Shown piece after piece: positions 22,101 through 36,500 of a DNA stretch of 64,000 nucleotides. The notes under the pieces were generated by a model, which saw only the letters and a program-made list of their open reading frames with translations, was not told the DNA's origin and did no database searches. Position 1 is the first letter of the stretch. Each line of letters begins with the position of its first letter. The DNA is from Pictodentalium vernedei (taxonomy: Eukaryota; Mollusca; Scaphopoda; Dentaliida; Dentaliidae), in assembly GCA_031216915.1 (NCBI GenBank), contig CM062292.1:8185920-8249919 (forward strand), read 5' to 3'. A program made the position numbers and the translations under genes.

Positions 22101-23774
22101 ATCCCTAACACCCATAAGAAACTAATCCCTAACACCCATAAGAAACTAATCCCTAACACCCATAAGAAACTAATCCCTAACACTCATAAGAAACTAATCC
22201 CTAACACCCATAAGAAACTAATCTCTAATACCCATAAGAAACTAAACCCTAACACCCATAAGAAACTAATCTCTAATACCCATAAGAAACTAATCCCTAA
22301 CACCCATAAGAAACTAAACCCTAACACCCATAAGAAACTAATCCCTAACACCCATAAGAAACTAATCCCTAACACCCATAAGAAACTAATCCCTAACACC
22401 CATAAGAAACTAATCCCCAACACCCATAAGAAACTAAACCCTAACAACCATAAGAAACTAATCCCTAACACCCATAAGAAACTAATCTCTAATACCCATA
22501 AGAAACTAATTCGTAACACCCATAAGAAACTAATCCCTAACACCCATAAGAAACTCATCCCTAACACTCATAAGAAACTAATCCCTAACACCCATAAGAA
22601 ACTAATCTCTAATACCCATAAAAAACTAATCCCTAACACCCATAAGAAACTAATCTCAAATACCCATAAGAAACTAATCTCTAATACCCATAAGAAACTA
22701 ATCCCTAACACCCATAAGAAACTAATCCCTAACACCCATAAGAAACTAAACCCTAACACCCATAAGAAACTAATCCCTAACACCCATAAGAAACTAATCC
22801 CTAACACCCATAAGAAACTAATCCCTAACACCCATAAGAAACTAATCCCCAACACCCATAAGAAACTAAACCCTAACACCCATAAGAAACTAATCCATAA
22901 CACCCATAAGAAACTAATCCCTAACACCCATAAGAAACTAATCCCCAACACCCATAAGAAACTAAACCCTAACACCCATAAGAAACTAATCCCCAACACC
23001 CATAAGAAACTAAACCCTAACACCCATAAGAAACTAATCCCTAACACCCTTAAGAAACTAAACCCTAACACCCATAAGAAACTAATCCCTAATACCCATA
23101 AGAAACTAATTCCTAACACCCATAAGAAACTAATTCCTAACTCCCATAAGAAACTAATTCCTAACACCCATAAGAAACTAATCCCTAACACCCATAAGAA
23201 ACTAATCCCTAACACCCATAAGAAACTAAACCCTAACACCCATAAGAAACTAATCCCTAACACCCATAAGAAACTAAACCCTAACACCCATAGGAAACTA
23301 ATCCCTAATACCCATAAGAAACTAATTCCTAACACCCATAAGAAACTAATCCCTAACACCTATAAGAAACTAATTCCTAACACCCATAAGAAACTAATCC
23401 CTAACACCTATAAGAAACTAAACCCTAACACCCATAAGAAACTAATCCCTAACATGCATAAAAAACTAAACCCTAACACCCATAAGAAACTATTCCCTAA
23501 CACCCATAAGAAACTAATCCCTAACACCCATAAGAAACTAATCCCTAACACCCATAAGAACCTAAACCCTAACACCCATAAGAAACTAATCCCTAACACC
23601 CATAAGAAACTAAACCCTAACACCCATAAGAAACTAATCCCTAATACCCATAAGAAACTAATTCCTAACACCCATAAGAAACTAATCCCTAACACCTATA
23701 AGAAACTAATTCCTAACACCCATAAGAAACTAATCCCTAACACCTATAAGAAACTAAACCCTAACACCCATTAG
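16143..23774. repeat. Higher-order copy 0 (7,632 bp)
   Basis: Bounded by the CATTAG variants ending at 16142 and 23774. It carries a run of four CATAAC units (about 16,440-16,530), TATAAG-rich sequence, an 840-bp perfect tandem duplication (18181-19860), ACCCGTAAG at 20098 and CCCTGACACTC near 21312. Compared with later copies it lacks the second CATTAG landmark and part of the middle section, explaining its shorter length of 318 units. Confidence 0.75.
18181..19860. repeat. Perfect tandem duplication of an 840-bp block
   Basis: 18181-19020 and 19021-19860 (35 units each) appear identical throughout by line-by-line reading. This includes rare variants such as CCTGTAAG (18562 and 19402) and AAAATAATCC (about 18953 and 19793). 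Identity with rare variants points to a very recent unequal exchange, or to an assembly duplication. Confidence 0.85.
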
Positions 23775-26700
23775 AAACTAATCCCTAACATGCATAAAAA
23801 ACTAATCCCTAATACCCATAAGAAACTAATCCATAACACCCATAAGAAACTAATCCCTAACACCCATAAGAAACTAATCCCCAACACCCATAAGAAACTA
23901 AACCCTAACACCCATAAGAAACTAATCCCCAACACCCATAAGAAACTAAACCCTAACACCCATAAGAAACTAATCCCTAACACCCATAAGAAACTAATCT
24001 CTAATACCCATAAGAAACTAATTCCTAACACCCATAAGAAACTAATTCCTAACACCCATAAGAAACTAATCCCTAACACCCATAACAAACTAATCCCTAA
24101 CACCCATAACAAACTAATCCCTAACACCCATAACAAACTAATCCCTAACACCCATAACAAACTAATCCCTAACACGCATAAGAAACTAAACCCTAACACC
24201 CATAAGAAACTAATCCCTAACACCCATAAGAAACTAAACCCTAACACCCATAAGAAACTAATCCCTAATACCCATAAGAAACTAATTCCTAACACCCATA
24301 AGAAACTAATCCCTAACACCTATAAGAAACTAATTCCTAACACCCATAAGAAACTAATCCCTAACACCTATAAGAAACTAAACCCTAACACCCATAAGAA
24401 ACTAATCCCTAACATGCATAAAAAACTAATCCCTAATACCCATAAGAAACTAATTCCTAACACCCATAAGAAACTAATCCCTAACACCTATAAGAAACTA
24501 AACCCTAACACCCATAAGAAACTAATCCCTAACATGCATAAAAAACTAATCCCTAATACCCATAAGAAACTAATTCCTAACACCCATAAGAAACTAATCT
24601 CTAATACCCATAAGAAACTAATCCCTAACACCCATAAGAAACTAATCTCTAATACCCATAAGAAACTAATCCCTAACACCCATAAGAAACTAATCCCTAA
24701 CATGCATAAAAAACTAATCCCTAACACCCATAAGAAACTAATTCCTAACACCCATAAGAAACTAATCCCTAACACCTATAAGAAACTAATCCCTAACACC
24801 TATAAGAAACTAATCCCTAACACCTATAAGAAACTAAACCCTAACACCCATAAGAAACTAATCCCTAACACCCATAAGAAACTAATTCCTAACATGCATA
24901 AAAAACTAATCCCTAATACCCATAAGAAACTAATCCCTAACATGCATAAAAAACTAATCCCTAATACCCATAAGAAACTAATCCCTAACACCTATAAGAA
25001 ACTAAACCCTAACACCCATAAGAAACTAATCCCTAACATCCATAAGAAACTAATTCCTAACACCCATAAGAAACTAATCCCTAACACCTATAAGAAACTA
25101 ATCCCTAACACCTATAAGAAACTGATCCCTAACACCTATAAGAAACTAAACCCTAACACCCATAAGAAACTAATCCCTAACACCCATAAGAAACTAATCC
25201 CTAACACTCATAAGAAACTAATTCCTAACACCCATAAGAAACTAATCCCTAACACCTGTAAGAAACTAATCCCTAACACCCATAAGAAACTAATCCCTAA
25301 CACCTATAAGAAACTAATCCCTAACACCTATAAGAAACTAATCCCTAACACCCATAAGAAACTAATCCCTAACACCCATAAGAAACTAAACCCTAACACC
25401 CATAAGAAACTAATCCCTAACACCCATAAGAAACTAATTCCTAACACCCATAAGAAACTAATCCCTAACACCTATAAGAAACTAATCCCTAACACCTATA
25501 AGAAACTAATCCCTAACACCTATAAGAAACTAATCCCTAATACCCATAAGAAACTAATCCCTAACACCTATAAGAAACTAATCTCTAATACCCATAAGAA
25601 ACTAATCCCTAACACCCATAAGAAACTAATCCCTAACACCTATAAGAAACTAAACCCTAACACCCATAAGAAACTAATCTCTAATACCCATAAGAAACTA
25701 ATCCCTAATACCCATAAGAAACTAATCCCTAACACCTATAAGAAACTAATCTCTAATACCCATAAGAAACTAATCCCTAACACCCATAAGAAACTAATCC
25801 CTAACACCCATAAGAAACTAATCCCTAACACCCATAAGAAACTAATCTCTAATAACCATAAGAAACTAATTCCTATCACCCATAAGAAACTAATCCGTAA
25901 CATGCATAAAAAACTAATCCCTAATACCCATAAGAAACTAATCCCTAACACCCATAAGAAACTGATCCCTAACACCTATAAGAAACTAAACCCTAACACC
26001 CATAAGAAACTAATCCCTAACACCCATAAGAAACTAATCCCTAATACCCATAAGAAACTAATCCCTAATACCCATAAGAAACTAATTCCTAACACCCATA
26101 AGAAACTAAACCCTAACACCCATAAGAAACTAATCCCTAACACCCATAAGAAACTAATCCCTAATACCCATAAGAAACTAAACCCTAACACCCATAAGAA
26201 ACTAATCCCTAATACCCATAAGAAACTAATCCCTAATACACATAAGAAACTAAACCCTAACACCCATAAGAAACTAATCCCTAATACCCATAAGATACTA
26301 ATCCCTAACACCCATAAGAGACTAATCCCTAACACCCATAAGAAACTAATCCCTAATACCCTTAAGAAACTAAACCCTAACACCCATAAGAAACTAATCC
26401 CTAACACCCATAAGAAACTAATCCCTAACACCCATAAGAGACTAATCCCTAACACCCATAAGAAACTAATCTCTAATACCCATAAGAAACTAATCCCTAA
26501 TACCCATAAGAAACTAATCCCTAACACACATAAGAAACTAATCCCTAATACCCATAAGAAACTAATCCCTAATACCCATAAGAAACTAAACCCTAACACC
26601 CATAAGAAACTAATCCCTAACACCCATAAGAAACTAAACCCTAACACCCATAAGAAACTAATCCCTAACACCCATAAGAAACTAATTCCTAACACCCATA

Positions 26701-29700
26701 AGAAACTAATCCCTAACACCTATAAGAAACTAATCTCTAACACCTATAAGAAATTAATCTCTAATACCCATAAGAAACTAATCCCTAACACCTATAAGAA
26801 ACTAATCCCTAATACCCATAAGAAACTAATCTCTAATACCCATAAGAAACTAATCCCTAACATGCATAAAAAACTAATCCCTAATACCCATAAGAAACTA
26901 AACCCTAACACCTATAAGAAACTAATCCCTAATACCCATACGAAACTAATCTCTAATACCTATAAGAAACTAATCCCTAATACCCATAAGAAACTAATCT
27001 CTAATACCCATAAGAAACTAATCCCTAACATGCATAAAAAACTAATCCCTAATACCCATAAGAAACTAAACCCTAACACCTATAAGAAACTAATCCCTAA
27101 TACCCATAAGAAACTAATCTCTAATACCCATAAGAAACTAATCCCTAACACCTATAAGAAACTAATCCCTAATACCCATAAGAAACTAATCTCTAATACC
27201 CATAAGAAACTAATCCCTAATACCCATAAGAAACTAATCCCTAATACCCATAAGAAACTAAACCCTAACACCCATAAGAAACTAATCCCTAACACCCATA
27301 AGAAACTAAACCCTAACACCCATAAGAAACTAATCCCTAACACCCATAAGAAACTAATCCCTAACACCCATAAGAAACTAAACCCTAACACCCATAAGAA
27401 ACTAATCCCTAACACCCATAAGAAACTAATTCCTAACACCCATAAGAAACTAATCCCTAACACCTATAAGAAACTAGTCCTTAACACCTATAAGAAACTA
27501 ATCTCTAATACCCATAAGAAACTAATCCCTAACACCTATAAGAAACTAATCCCTAATACCCATAAGAAACTAATCTCTAATACCCATAAGAAACTAATCC
27601 CTAACACCTATAAGAAACTAATCCCTAACACCCATAAGAAACTAAACCCTAACACCCATAAGAAACTAATCCCTAATACCCATAAGAAACTAATCCCTAA
27701 CACCCATAAGAAACTAAACCCTAACACCCATAAGAAACTAAACCCTAACACCTATAAGAAACTAATCCCTAATACCCATAAGAAACTAATCCCTAACACC
27801 TATAAGAAACTAATCCCTAACACCCATAAGAAACTAAACCCTAACACCCATAAGAAACTAATCCCTAACACCCATAAGAAACTAATCCCTAACACCCATT
27901 AGAAACTAAACCCTAACACCCATAAGAAACTAAACCCTAACACCTATAAGAAACTAATCCCTAATACCCATAAGAAACTAATCTCTAATACCCATAAGAA
28001 ACTAATCCCTAACACCTATAAGAAACTAATCCCTAATACCCACAAGAAACTAATCTCTAATACCCATAAGAAACTAATCCCTTATACCCATAAGAAACTA
28101 AACCCTAATACCCATAAGAAACTAAACCCTAACACCCATAAGAAACTCATCGCTAACACTCATAAGAAACTAATCCCTAACACCCATAAGAAACTAATCT
28201 CTAATACCCATAAAAAACTAATCCCTAACACCCATAAGAAACTACTCCCTAACACCCATAAGAAACTAATCCCTAACACCCATAAGAAACTAATCCCTAA
28301 CACCCATAAGAAACTAATCCCTAACACCCATAAGAAACTAATCCCTAACACCCATAAGAAACTAATCCCTAACACTCATAAGAAACTAATCCCTAACACC
28401 CATAAGAAACTAATCTCTAATACGCATAAGAAACTAATCTCTAATACCCATAAGAAACTAATCCCTAACACCCATAAGAAACTAATCCCTAACACCCATA
28501 AGAAACTAAACCCTAACACCCATAAGAAACTAATCCCTAACACCCATAAGAAACTAATCCCTAACACCCATAAGAAACTAATCCCTAACACCCATAAGAA
28601 ACTAATCCCCAACACCCATAAGAAACTAAACCCTAACACCCATAAGAAACTAATCCATAACACCCATAAGAAACTAATCCCTAACACCCATAAGAAACTA
28701 ATCCCCAAAACCCATAAGAAACTAAACCCTAACACCCATAAGAAACTAATCCCCAACACCCATAAGAAACTAAACCCTAACACCCATAAGAAACTAATCC
28801 CTAACACCCATAAGAAACTAATCTCTAATACCCATAAGAAACTAATTCCTAACACCCATAAGAAACTAATTCCTAACACCCATAAGAAACTAATCCCTAA
28901 CACCCATAAGAAACTAATCCCTAACACCCATAAGAAACTAAACCCTAACACCCATAAGAAACTAATCCCTAACACCCATAAGAAACTAAACCCTAACACC
29001 CATAAGAAACTAATCCCTAATACCCATAAGAAACTAATCCCTAACACCTATAAGAAACTAATCCCTAATACCCATAAGAAACTAATCTCTAATACCCATA
29101 AGAAACTAATCCCTAACATGCATAAAAAACTAAACCCTAATACCCATAAGAAACTAATCCCTAACACCTATAAGAAACTAATCTCTAATACCCATAAGAA
29201 ACTAATCCCTAACACCCATAAGAAACTAATCCCTAACACCCATAAGAAACTAATCCCTAACACTCATAAGAAACTAATCCCTAACACCCATAAGAAACTA
29301 ATCTCTAATACCTATAAGAAACTAATCTCTAATACCCATAAGAAACTAATCCCTAACACCTATAAGAAACTAATCCCAAATACCCATAAGAAACTAATCT
29401 CTATTACCCATAAGAAACTAATCTCTAATACCCATAAGAAACTAATCCCTAACACCTATAAGAAACTAATCCCTAATACCCATAAGAAACTAATCCCTAA
29501 CACCCATAAGAAACTAATCTCTAATACCAATAAGAAACTAATCTCTAATACCCATAAGAAACTAATCCCTAACACCTATAAGAAACTAATTCCTAACACC
29601 CATAAGAAACTAATCCCTAACACCTATAAGAAACTAATCTCTAATACCCATAAGAAACTAATCCCTAACACCTATAAGAAACTAATCCGTAATACCCATA

Positions 29701-32700
29701 AGAAACTAATCTCTAATACCCATAAGAAACTAATCCCTAACATGCATAAAAAACTAATCCCTAACACCCATAAGAAACTAATCCCTAACACCTATAAGAA
29801 ACTAATCTCTAATACCCATAAGAAACTAATCCCTAACACCCATAAGAAACTAATCCCTAACACCCATAAGAAACTAATCCCTAACACTCATAAGAAACTA
29901 AACCCTAACACCCATAAGAAATTAATTCCTAACACCCATAAGAAACTAATCTCTAATACCCATAAGAAACTAATCCCTAACACCCATAAGAAACTAATCT
30001 CTAATACCCATAAGAAACTAATCCCCAACACCCATAAGAAACTAAACCCTAACACCCATAAGAAACTAATTCCTAACACCCGTAAGAAACTAATCTCTAA
30101 TACCCATAAGAAACTAATCCCCAACACCCATAAGAAACTAAACCCTAACACCCATAAGAAACTAAACCCTAACACCCATAAGAAACTAAACCCTAACACC
30201 CATAAGAAACTAATCTCTAATACCCATAAGAAACTAATCCCCAACACCCATAAGAAACTAAACCCTAACACCCATAAGAAACTAAACCCTAACACCCATA
30301 AGAAACTAAACCCTAACACCCATAAGAAACTAAACCCTAACACCCATAAGAAACTAAACCCTAACACCCATAAGAAACTAATCCCTAACACCCATAAGAA
30401 ACTAATCCCTAACACTCATAAGAAACTAATCCCTAACACCCATAAAAAACTAATCCCTAACACCTATAAGAAACTAATCTCTAATACCCATAAGAAACTA
30501 ATCCCCAACACCCATAAGAAACTAAACCCTAACATCCATAAGAAACTAAACCCTAACACCCATAAGAAACTAATCCCTAACACCCATAAGAAACTAATCC
30601 CTAACACCCATAAGAAACTAATCTCTAATACCCATAAGAAACTAATCCCTAACATGCATAAAAAACTAATCCCTAACACCTATAAGAAACGAATCCCTAA
30701 CACCCATAAGAAACTAATCTCTAATACCCATAAGAAACTTATCCCTAACATGCATAAAAAACTAATCCCTAATACCCATAAGAAACTAATTCCTAACACC
30801 CATAAGAAACTAATCCCTAACACCTATCGGAACCTAAACCCTAACACCCATAAGAAACTAATTCCTAACACCCATAAGAAACTAATCCCTAACACCTATA
30901 AGAAACTAATCTCTAATACCCATAAGAAACTAATCCCTAACACCCATAAGAAACTAATCCCTAACACCCATAAGAAACTAAACCCTAACACCCATAAGAA
31001 ACTAAACCCTAACACCCATAAGAAACTAATCCCTAACACCCATAAGAAACTAAACCCTAACACCCATAAGAAACTAAACCCTAACACCCATAAGAATCTA
31101 ATCTCTAATACCCATAAGAAACTAATCCCTAACACCCATAAGAAACTAATCCCTAACACCCATAAGAAACTTAGCCCTAACACCCATAAGAAACTAATCC
31201 CTAACACCCATAAGAAACTAATCTCTAATACCCATAAGAAACTAATTCCTAACACCCATAAGAAACTAATCCCTAACACCCATAAGAAACTAATCCCTGA
31301 CACTCATAAGAAACTAATCCCTAACACCCATAAGAAACTAATCCCTAACACCCATAAGAAACTAATCCCTAACACCCATAAGAAACTAATCCCTAACACT
31401 CATATGAAACTAATCCCTAACACCCATAAGAAACTAATCCCTAACACCCATAAGAAACTAATCCCTAACACCCATAAGAAACTAATCTCTAATACCCATA
31501 AGAAACTAATCCCTAACATGCATAAAAAACTAATCCCTAACACCTATAAGAAACTAATCCCTAACACCCATAAGAAACTAATCTCTAATACCCATAAGAA
31601 ACTAATCCCTAACATGCATAAAAAACTAATCCCTAATACCCATAAGAAACTAATTCCTAACACCCATAAGAAACTAATCCCTAACACCTATAAGAACCTA
31701 AACCCTAACACCCATAAGAAACTAATTCCTAACACCCATAAGAAACTAATCCCTAACACCTATAAGAAACTAATCTCTAATACCCATAAGAAACTAATCC
31801 CTAACACCCATAAGAAACTAATCCCTAACACCCATAAGAAACTAATCCCTAACACCCATAAGAAACTAATCCCTAACACTCACAAGAAACTAATCCCTAA
31901 CACCCATAAGAAACTAATCTCTAATACCCATAAGAAACTAAACCCTAACACCCATAAGAAACTAATCTCTAATACCCATAAGAAACTAATCCCTAACACC
32001 CATAAGAAACTAAACCCTAACACCCATAAGAAACTAATCCCTAACACCCATAAGAAACTAATCCCTAACACCCATAAGAAACTAATCCCTAACACCCATA
32101 AGAAACTAATCCCTAACACCCATAAGAAACTAATCCCTAACACCCATAAGAAACTAATCCCTAACACTCATAAGAAACTAATCCCTAACACCCATAAGAA
32201 ACTAATCTCTAATACCCATAAGAAACTAAACCCTAACACCCATAAGAAACTAATCTCTAATACCCATAAGAAACTAATCCCTAACACCCATAAGAAACTA
32301 AACCCTAACACCCATAAGAAACTAATCCCTAACACCCATAAGAAACTAATCCCTAACACCCATAAGAAACTAATCCCTAACACCCATAAGAAACTAATCC
32401 CCAACACCCATAAGAAACTAAACCCTAACACCCATAAGAAACTAATCCCTAACACCCATAAGAAACTAATCTCTAATACCCATAAGAAACTAATTCGTAA
32501 CACCCATAAGAAACTAATCCCTAACACCCATAAGAAACTCATCCCTAACACTCATAAGAAACTAATCCCTAACACCCATAAGAAACTAATCTCTAATACC
32601 CATAAAAAACTAATCCCTAACACCCATAAGAAACTAATCTCTAATACCCATAAGAAACTAATCCCTAACACCCATAAGAAACTAATCCCCAACACCCATA

Positions 32701-33566
32701 AGAAACTAAACCCTAACACCCATAAGAAACTAATCCATAACACCCATAAGAAACTAATCCCTAACACCCATAAGAAACTAATCCCCAACACCCATAAGAA
32801 ACTAAACCCTAACACCCATAAGAAACTAATCCCCAACACCCATAAGAAACTAAACCCTAACACCCATAAGAAACTAATCCCTAACACCCTTAAGAAACTA
32901 ATCTCTAATACCCATAAGAAACTAATTCCTAACACCCATAAGAAACTAATTCCTAACACCCATAAGAAACTAATCCCTAACACCCATAAGAAACTAATCC
33001 CTAACACCCATAAGAAACTAAACCCTAACACCCATAAGAAACTAATCCCTAACACCCATAAGAAACTAAACCCTAACACCCATAAGAAACTAATCCCTAA
33101 TACCCATAAGAAACTAATTCCTAACACCCATAAGAAACTAATCCCTAACACCTATAAGAAACTAATTCCTAACACCCATAAGAAACTAATCCCTAACACC
33201 TATAAGAAACTAAACCCTAACACCCATAAGAAACTAATCCCTAACATGCATAAAAAACTAAACCCTAACACCCATAAGAAACTATTCCCTAACACCCATA
33301 AGAAACTAATCCCTAACACCCATAAGAAACTAATCCCTAACACCCATAAGAAACTAAACCCTAACACCCATAAGAAACTAATCCCTAACACCCATAAGAA
33401 ACTAAACCCTAACACCCATAAGAAACTAATCCCTAATACCCATAAGAAACTAATTCCTAACACCCATAAGAAACTAATCCCTAACACCTATAAGAAACTA
33501 ATTCCTAACACCCATAAGAAACTAATCCCTAACACCTATAAGAAACTAAACCCTAACACCCATTAG
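23775..33566. repeat. Higher-order copy 1 (9,792 bp)
   Basis: The landmarks in order are four CATAAC units (about 24,080-24,170), CATACGAAAC (C at 26941), a second CATTAG (ending 27902), an ATG landmark at 29118, ACCCGTAAG at 30082, CCCTGACACTC near 31296, and closing CATTAG ending 33566. Variants shared only with copy 3 include CATCGCTAAC (28152), CTTATACC (28083), CCAAAACCC (28709), AAACGAATCC (30691), CTTATCCC (30740) and CTATCGG (30828). Confidence 0.8.
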
Positions 33567-36500
33567 AAACTAATCCCTAACATGCATAAAAAACTAATCC
33601 CTAATACCCATAAGAAACTAATCCATAACACCCATAAGAAACTAATCCCTAACACCCATAAGAAACTAATCCCCAACACCCATAAGAAACTAAACCCTAA
33701 CACCCATAAGAAACTAATCCCCAACACCCATAAGAAACTAAACCCTAACACCCATAAGAAACTAATCCCTAACACCCATAAGAAACTAATCTCTAATACC
33801 CATAAGAAACTAATTCCTAACACCCATAAGAAACTAATTCCTAACACCCATAACAAACTAATCCCTAACACCCATAACAAACTAATCCCTAACACCCATA
33901 ACAAACTAATCCCTAACACCCATAACAAACTAATCCCTAACACCCATAACAAACTAATCCCTAACACGCATAAGAAACTAAACCCTAACACCCATAAGAA
34001 ACTAATCCCTAACACCCATAAGAAACTAAACCCTAACACCCATAAGAAACTAATCCCTAGTACCCATAAGAAACTAATTCCTAACACCCATAAGAAACTA
34101 ATCCCTAACACCTATAAGAAACTAATTCCTAACACCCATAAGAAACTAATCCCTAACACCTATAAGAAACTAAACCCTAACACCCATAAGAAACTAATCC
34201 CTAACATGCATAAAAAACTAATCCCTAATACCCATAAGAAACTAATTCCTAACACCCATAAGAAACTAATCCCTAACACCTATAAGAAACTAAACCCTAA
34301 CACCCATAAGAAACTAATCCCTAACATGCATAAAAAACTAATCCCTAATACCCATAAGAAACTAATTCATAACACCCATAAGAAACTAATCTCTAATACC
34401 CATAAGAAACTAATCCCTAACACCCATAAGAAACTAATCTCTAATACCCATAAGAAACTAATCCCTAACACCCATAAGAAACTAATCCCTAACATGCATA
34501 AAAAACTAATCCCTAACACCCATAAGAAACTAATTCCTAACACCCATAAGAAACTAATCCCTAACACCTATAAGAAACTAATCCCTAACACCTATAAGAA
34601 ACTAATCCCTAACACCTATAAGAAACTAAACCCTAACACCCATAAGAAACTAATCCCTAACACCCATAAGAAACTAATTCCTAACATGCATAAAAAACTA
34701 ATCCCTAATACCCATAAGAAACTAATCCCTAACATGCATAAAAAACTAATCCCTAATACCCATAAGAAACTAATCCCTAACACCTATAAGAAACTAAACC
34801 CTAACACCCATAAGAAACTAATCCCTAACATCCATAAGAAACTAATTCCTAACACCCATAAGAAACTAATCCCTAACACCTATAAGAAACTAATCCCTAA
34901 CACCTATAAGAAACTGATCCCTAACACCTATAAGAAACTAAACCCTAACACCCATAAGAAACTAATCCCTAACACCCATAAGAAACTAATCCCTAACACC
35001 CATAAGAAACTAATTCCTAACACCCATAAGAAACTAATCCCTAACACCTATAAGAAACTAATCCCTAACACCCATAAGAAACTAATCCCTAACACCTATA
35101 AGAAACTAATCCCTAACACCTATAAGAAACTAATCCCTAACACCCATAAGAAACTAATCCCTAACACCCATAAGAAACTAAACCCTAACACCCATAAGAA
35201 ACTAATCCCTAACACCCATAAGAAACTAATTCCTAACACCCATAAGAAACTAATCCCTAACACCTATAAGAAACTAATCCCTAACACCTATAAGAAACTA
35301 ATCCCTAACACCTATAAGAAACTAATCTCTAATACCCATAAGAAACTAATCCCTAACACTCATAAGAAACTAATCCCTAACACCTATAAGAAACTAAACC
35401 CTAACACCCATAAGAAACTAATCTCTAATACCCATAAGAAACTAATCCCTAATACCCATAAGAAACTAATCCCTAACACCTATAAGAAACTAATCTCCAA
35501 TACCCATAAGAAACTAATCCCTAACACCCATAAGAAACTAATCCCTAACACCCATAAGAAACTAATCCCTAACACCCATAAGAAACTAATCTCTAATAAC
35601 CATAAGAAACTAATTCCTAACACCCATAAGAAACTAATCCGTAACATGCATAAAAAACTAATCCCTAATACCCATAAGAAACTAATCCCTAACACCCATA
35701 AGAAACTGATCCCTAACACCTATAAGAAACTAAACCCTAACACCCATAAGAAACTAATCCCTAACACCCATAAGAAACTAATCCCTAATACCCATAAGAA
35801 ACTAATCCCTAATACCCATAAGAAACTAATTCCTAACACCCATAAGAAACTAAACCCTAACACCCATAAGAAACTAATCCCTAACACCCATAAGAAACTA
35901 ATCCCTAATACCCATAAGAAACTAAACCCTAACACCCATAAGAAACTAATCCCTAATACCCATAAGAAACTAATCCCTAATACCCATAAGAAACTAAACC
36001 CTAACACCCATAAGAAACTAATCCCTAATACCCATAAGAAACTAATCCCTAACACCCATAAGAGACTAATCCCTAACACCCATAAGAAACTAATCTCTAA
36101 TACCCTTAAGAAACTAAACCCTAACACCCATAAGAAACTAATCCCTAACACCCATAAGAAACTAATCCCTAACACCCATAAGAGACTAATCCCTAACACC
36201 CATAAGAAACTAATCTCTAATACCCATAAGAAACTAATCCCTAATACCCATAAGAAACTAATCCCTAACACCCATAAGAAACTAATCCCTAATACCCATA
36301 AGAAACTAATCCCTAATACCCATAAGAAACTAAACCCTAACACCCATAAGGAACTAATCCCTAACACCCATAAGAAACTAAACCCTAACACCCATAAGAA
36401 ACTAATCCCTAACACCCATAAGAAACTAATTCCTAACACCCATAAGAAACTAATCCCTAACACCTATAAGAAACTAATCTCTAACACCTATAAGAAATTA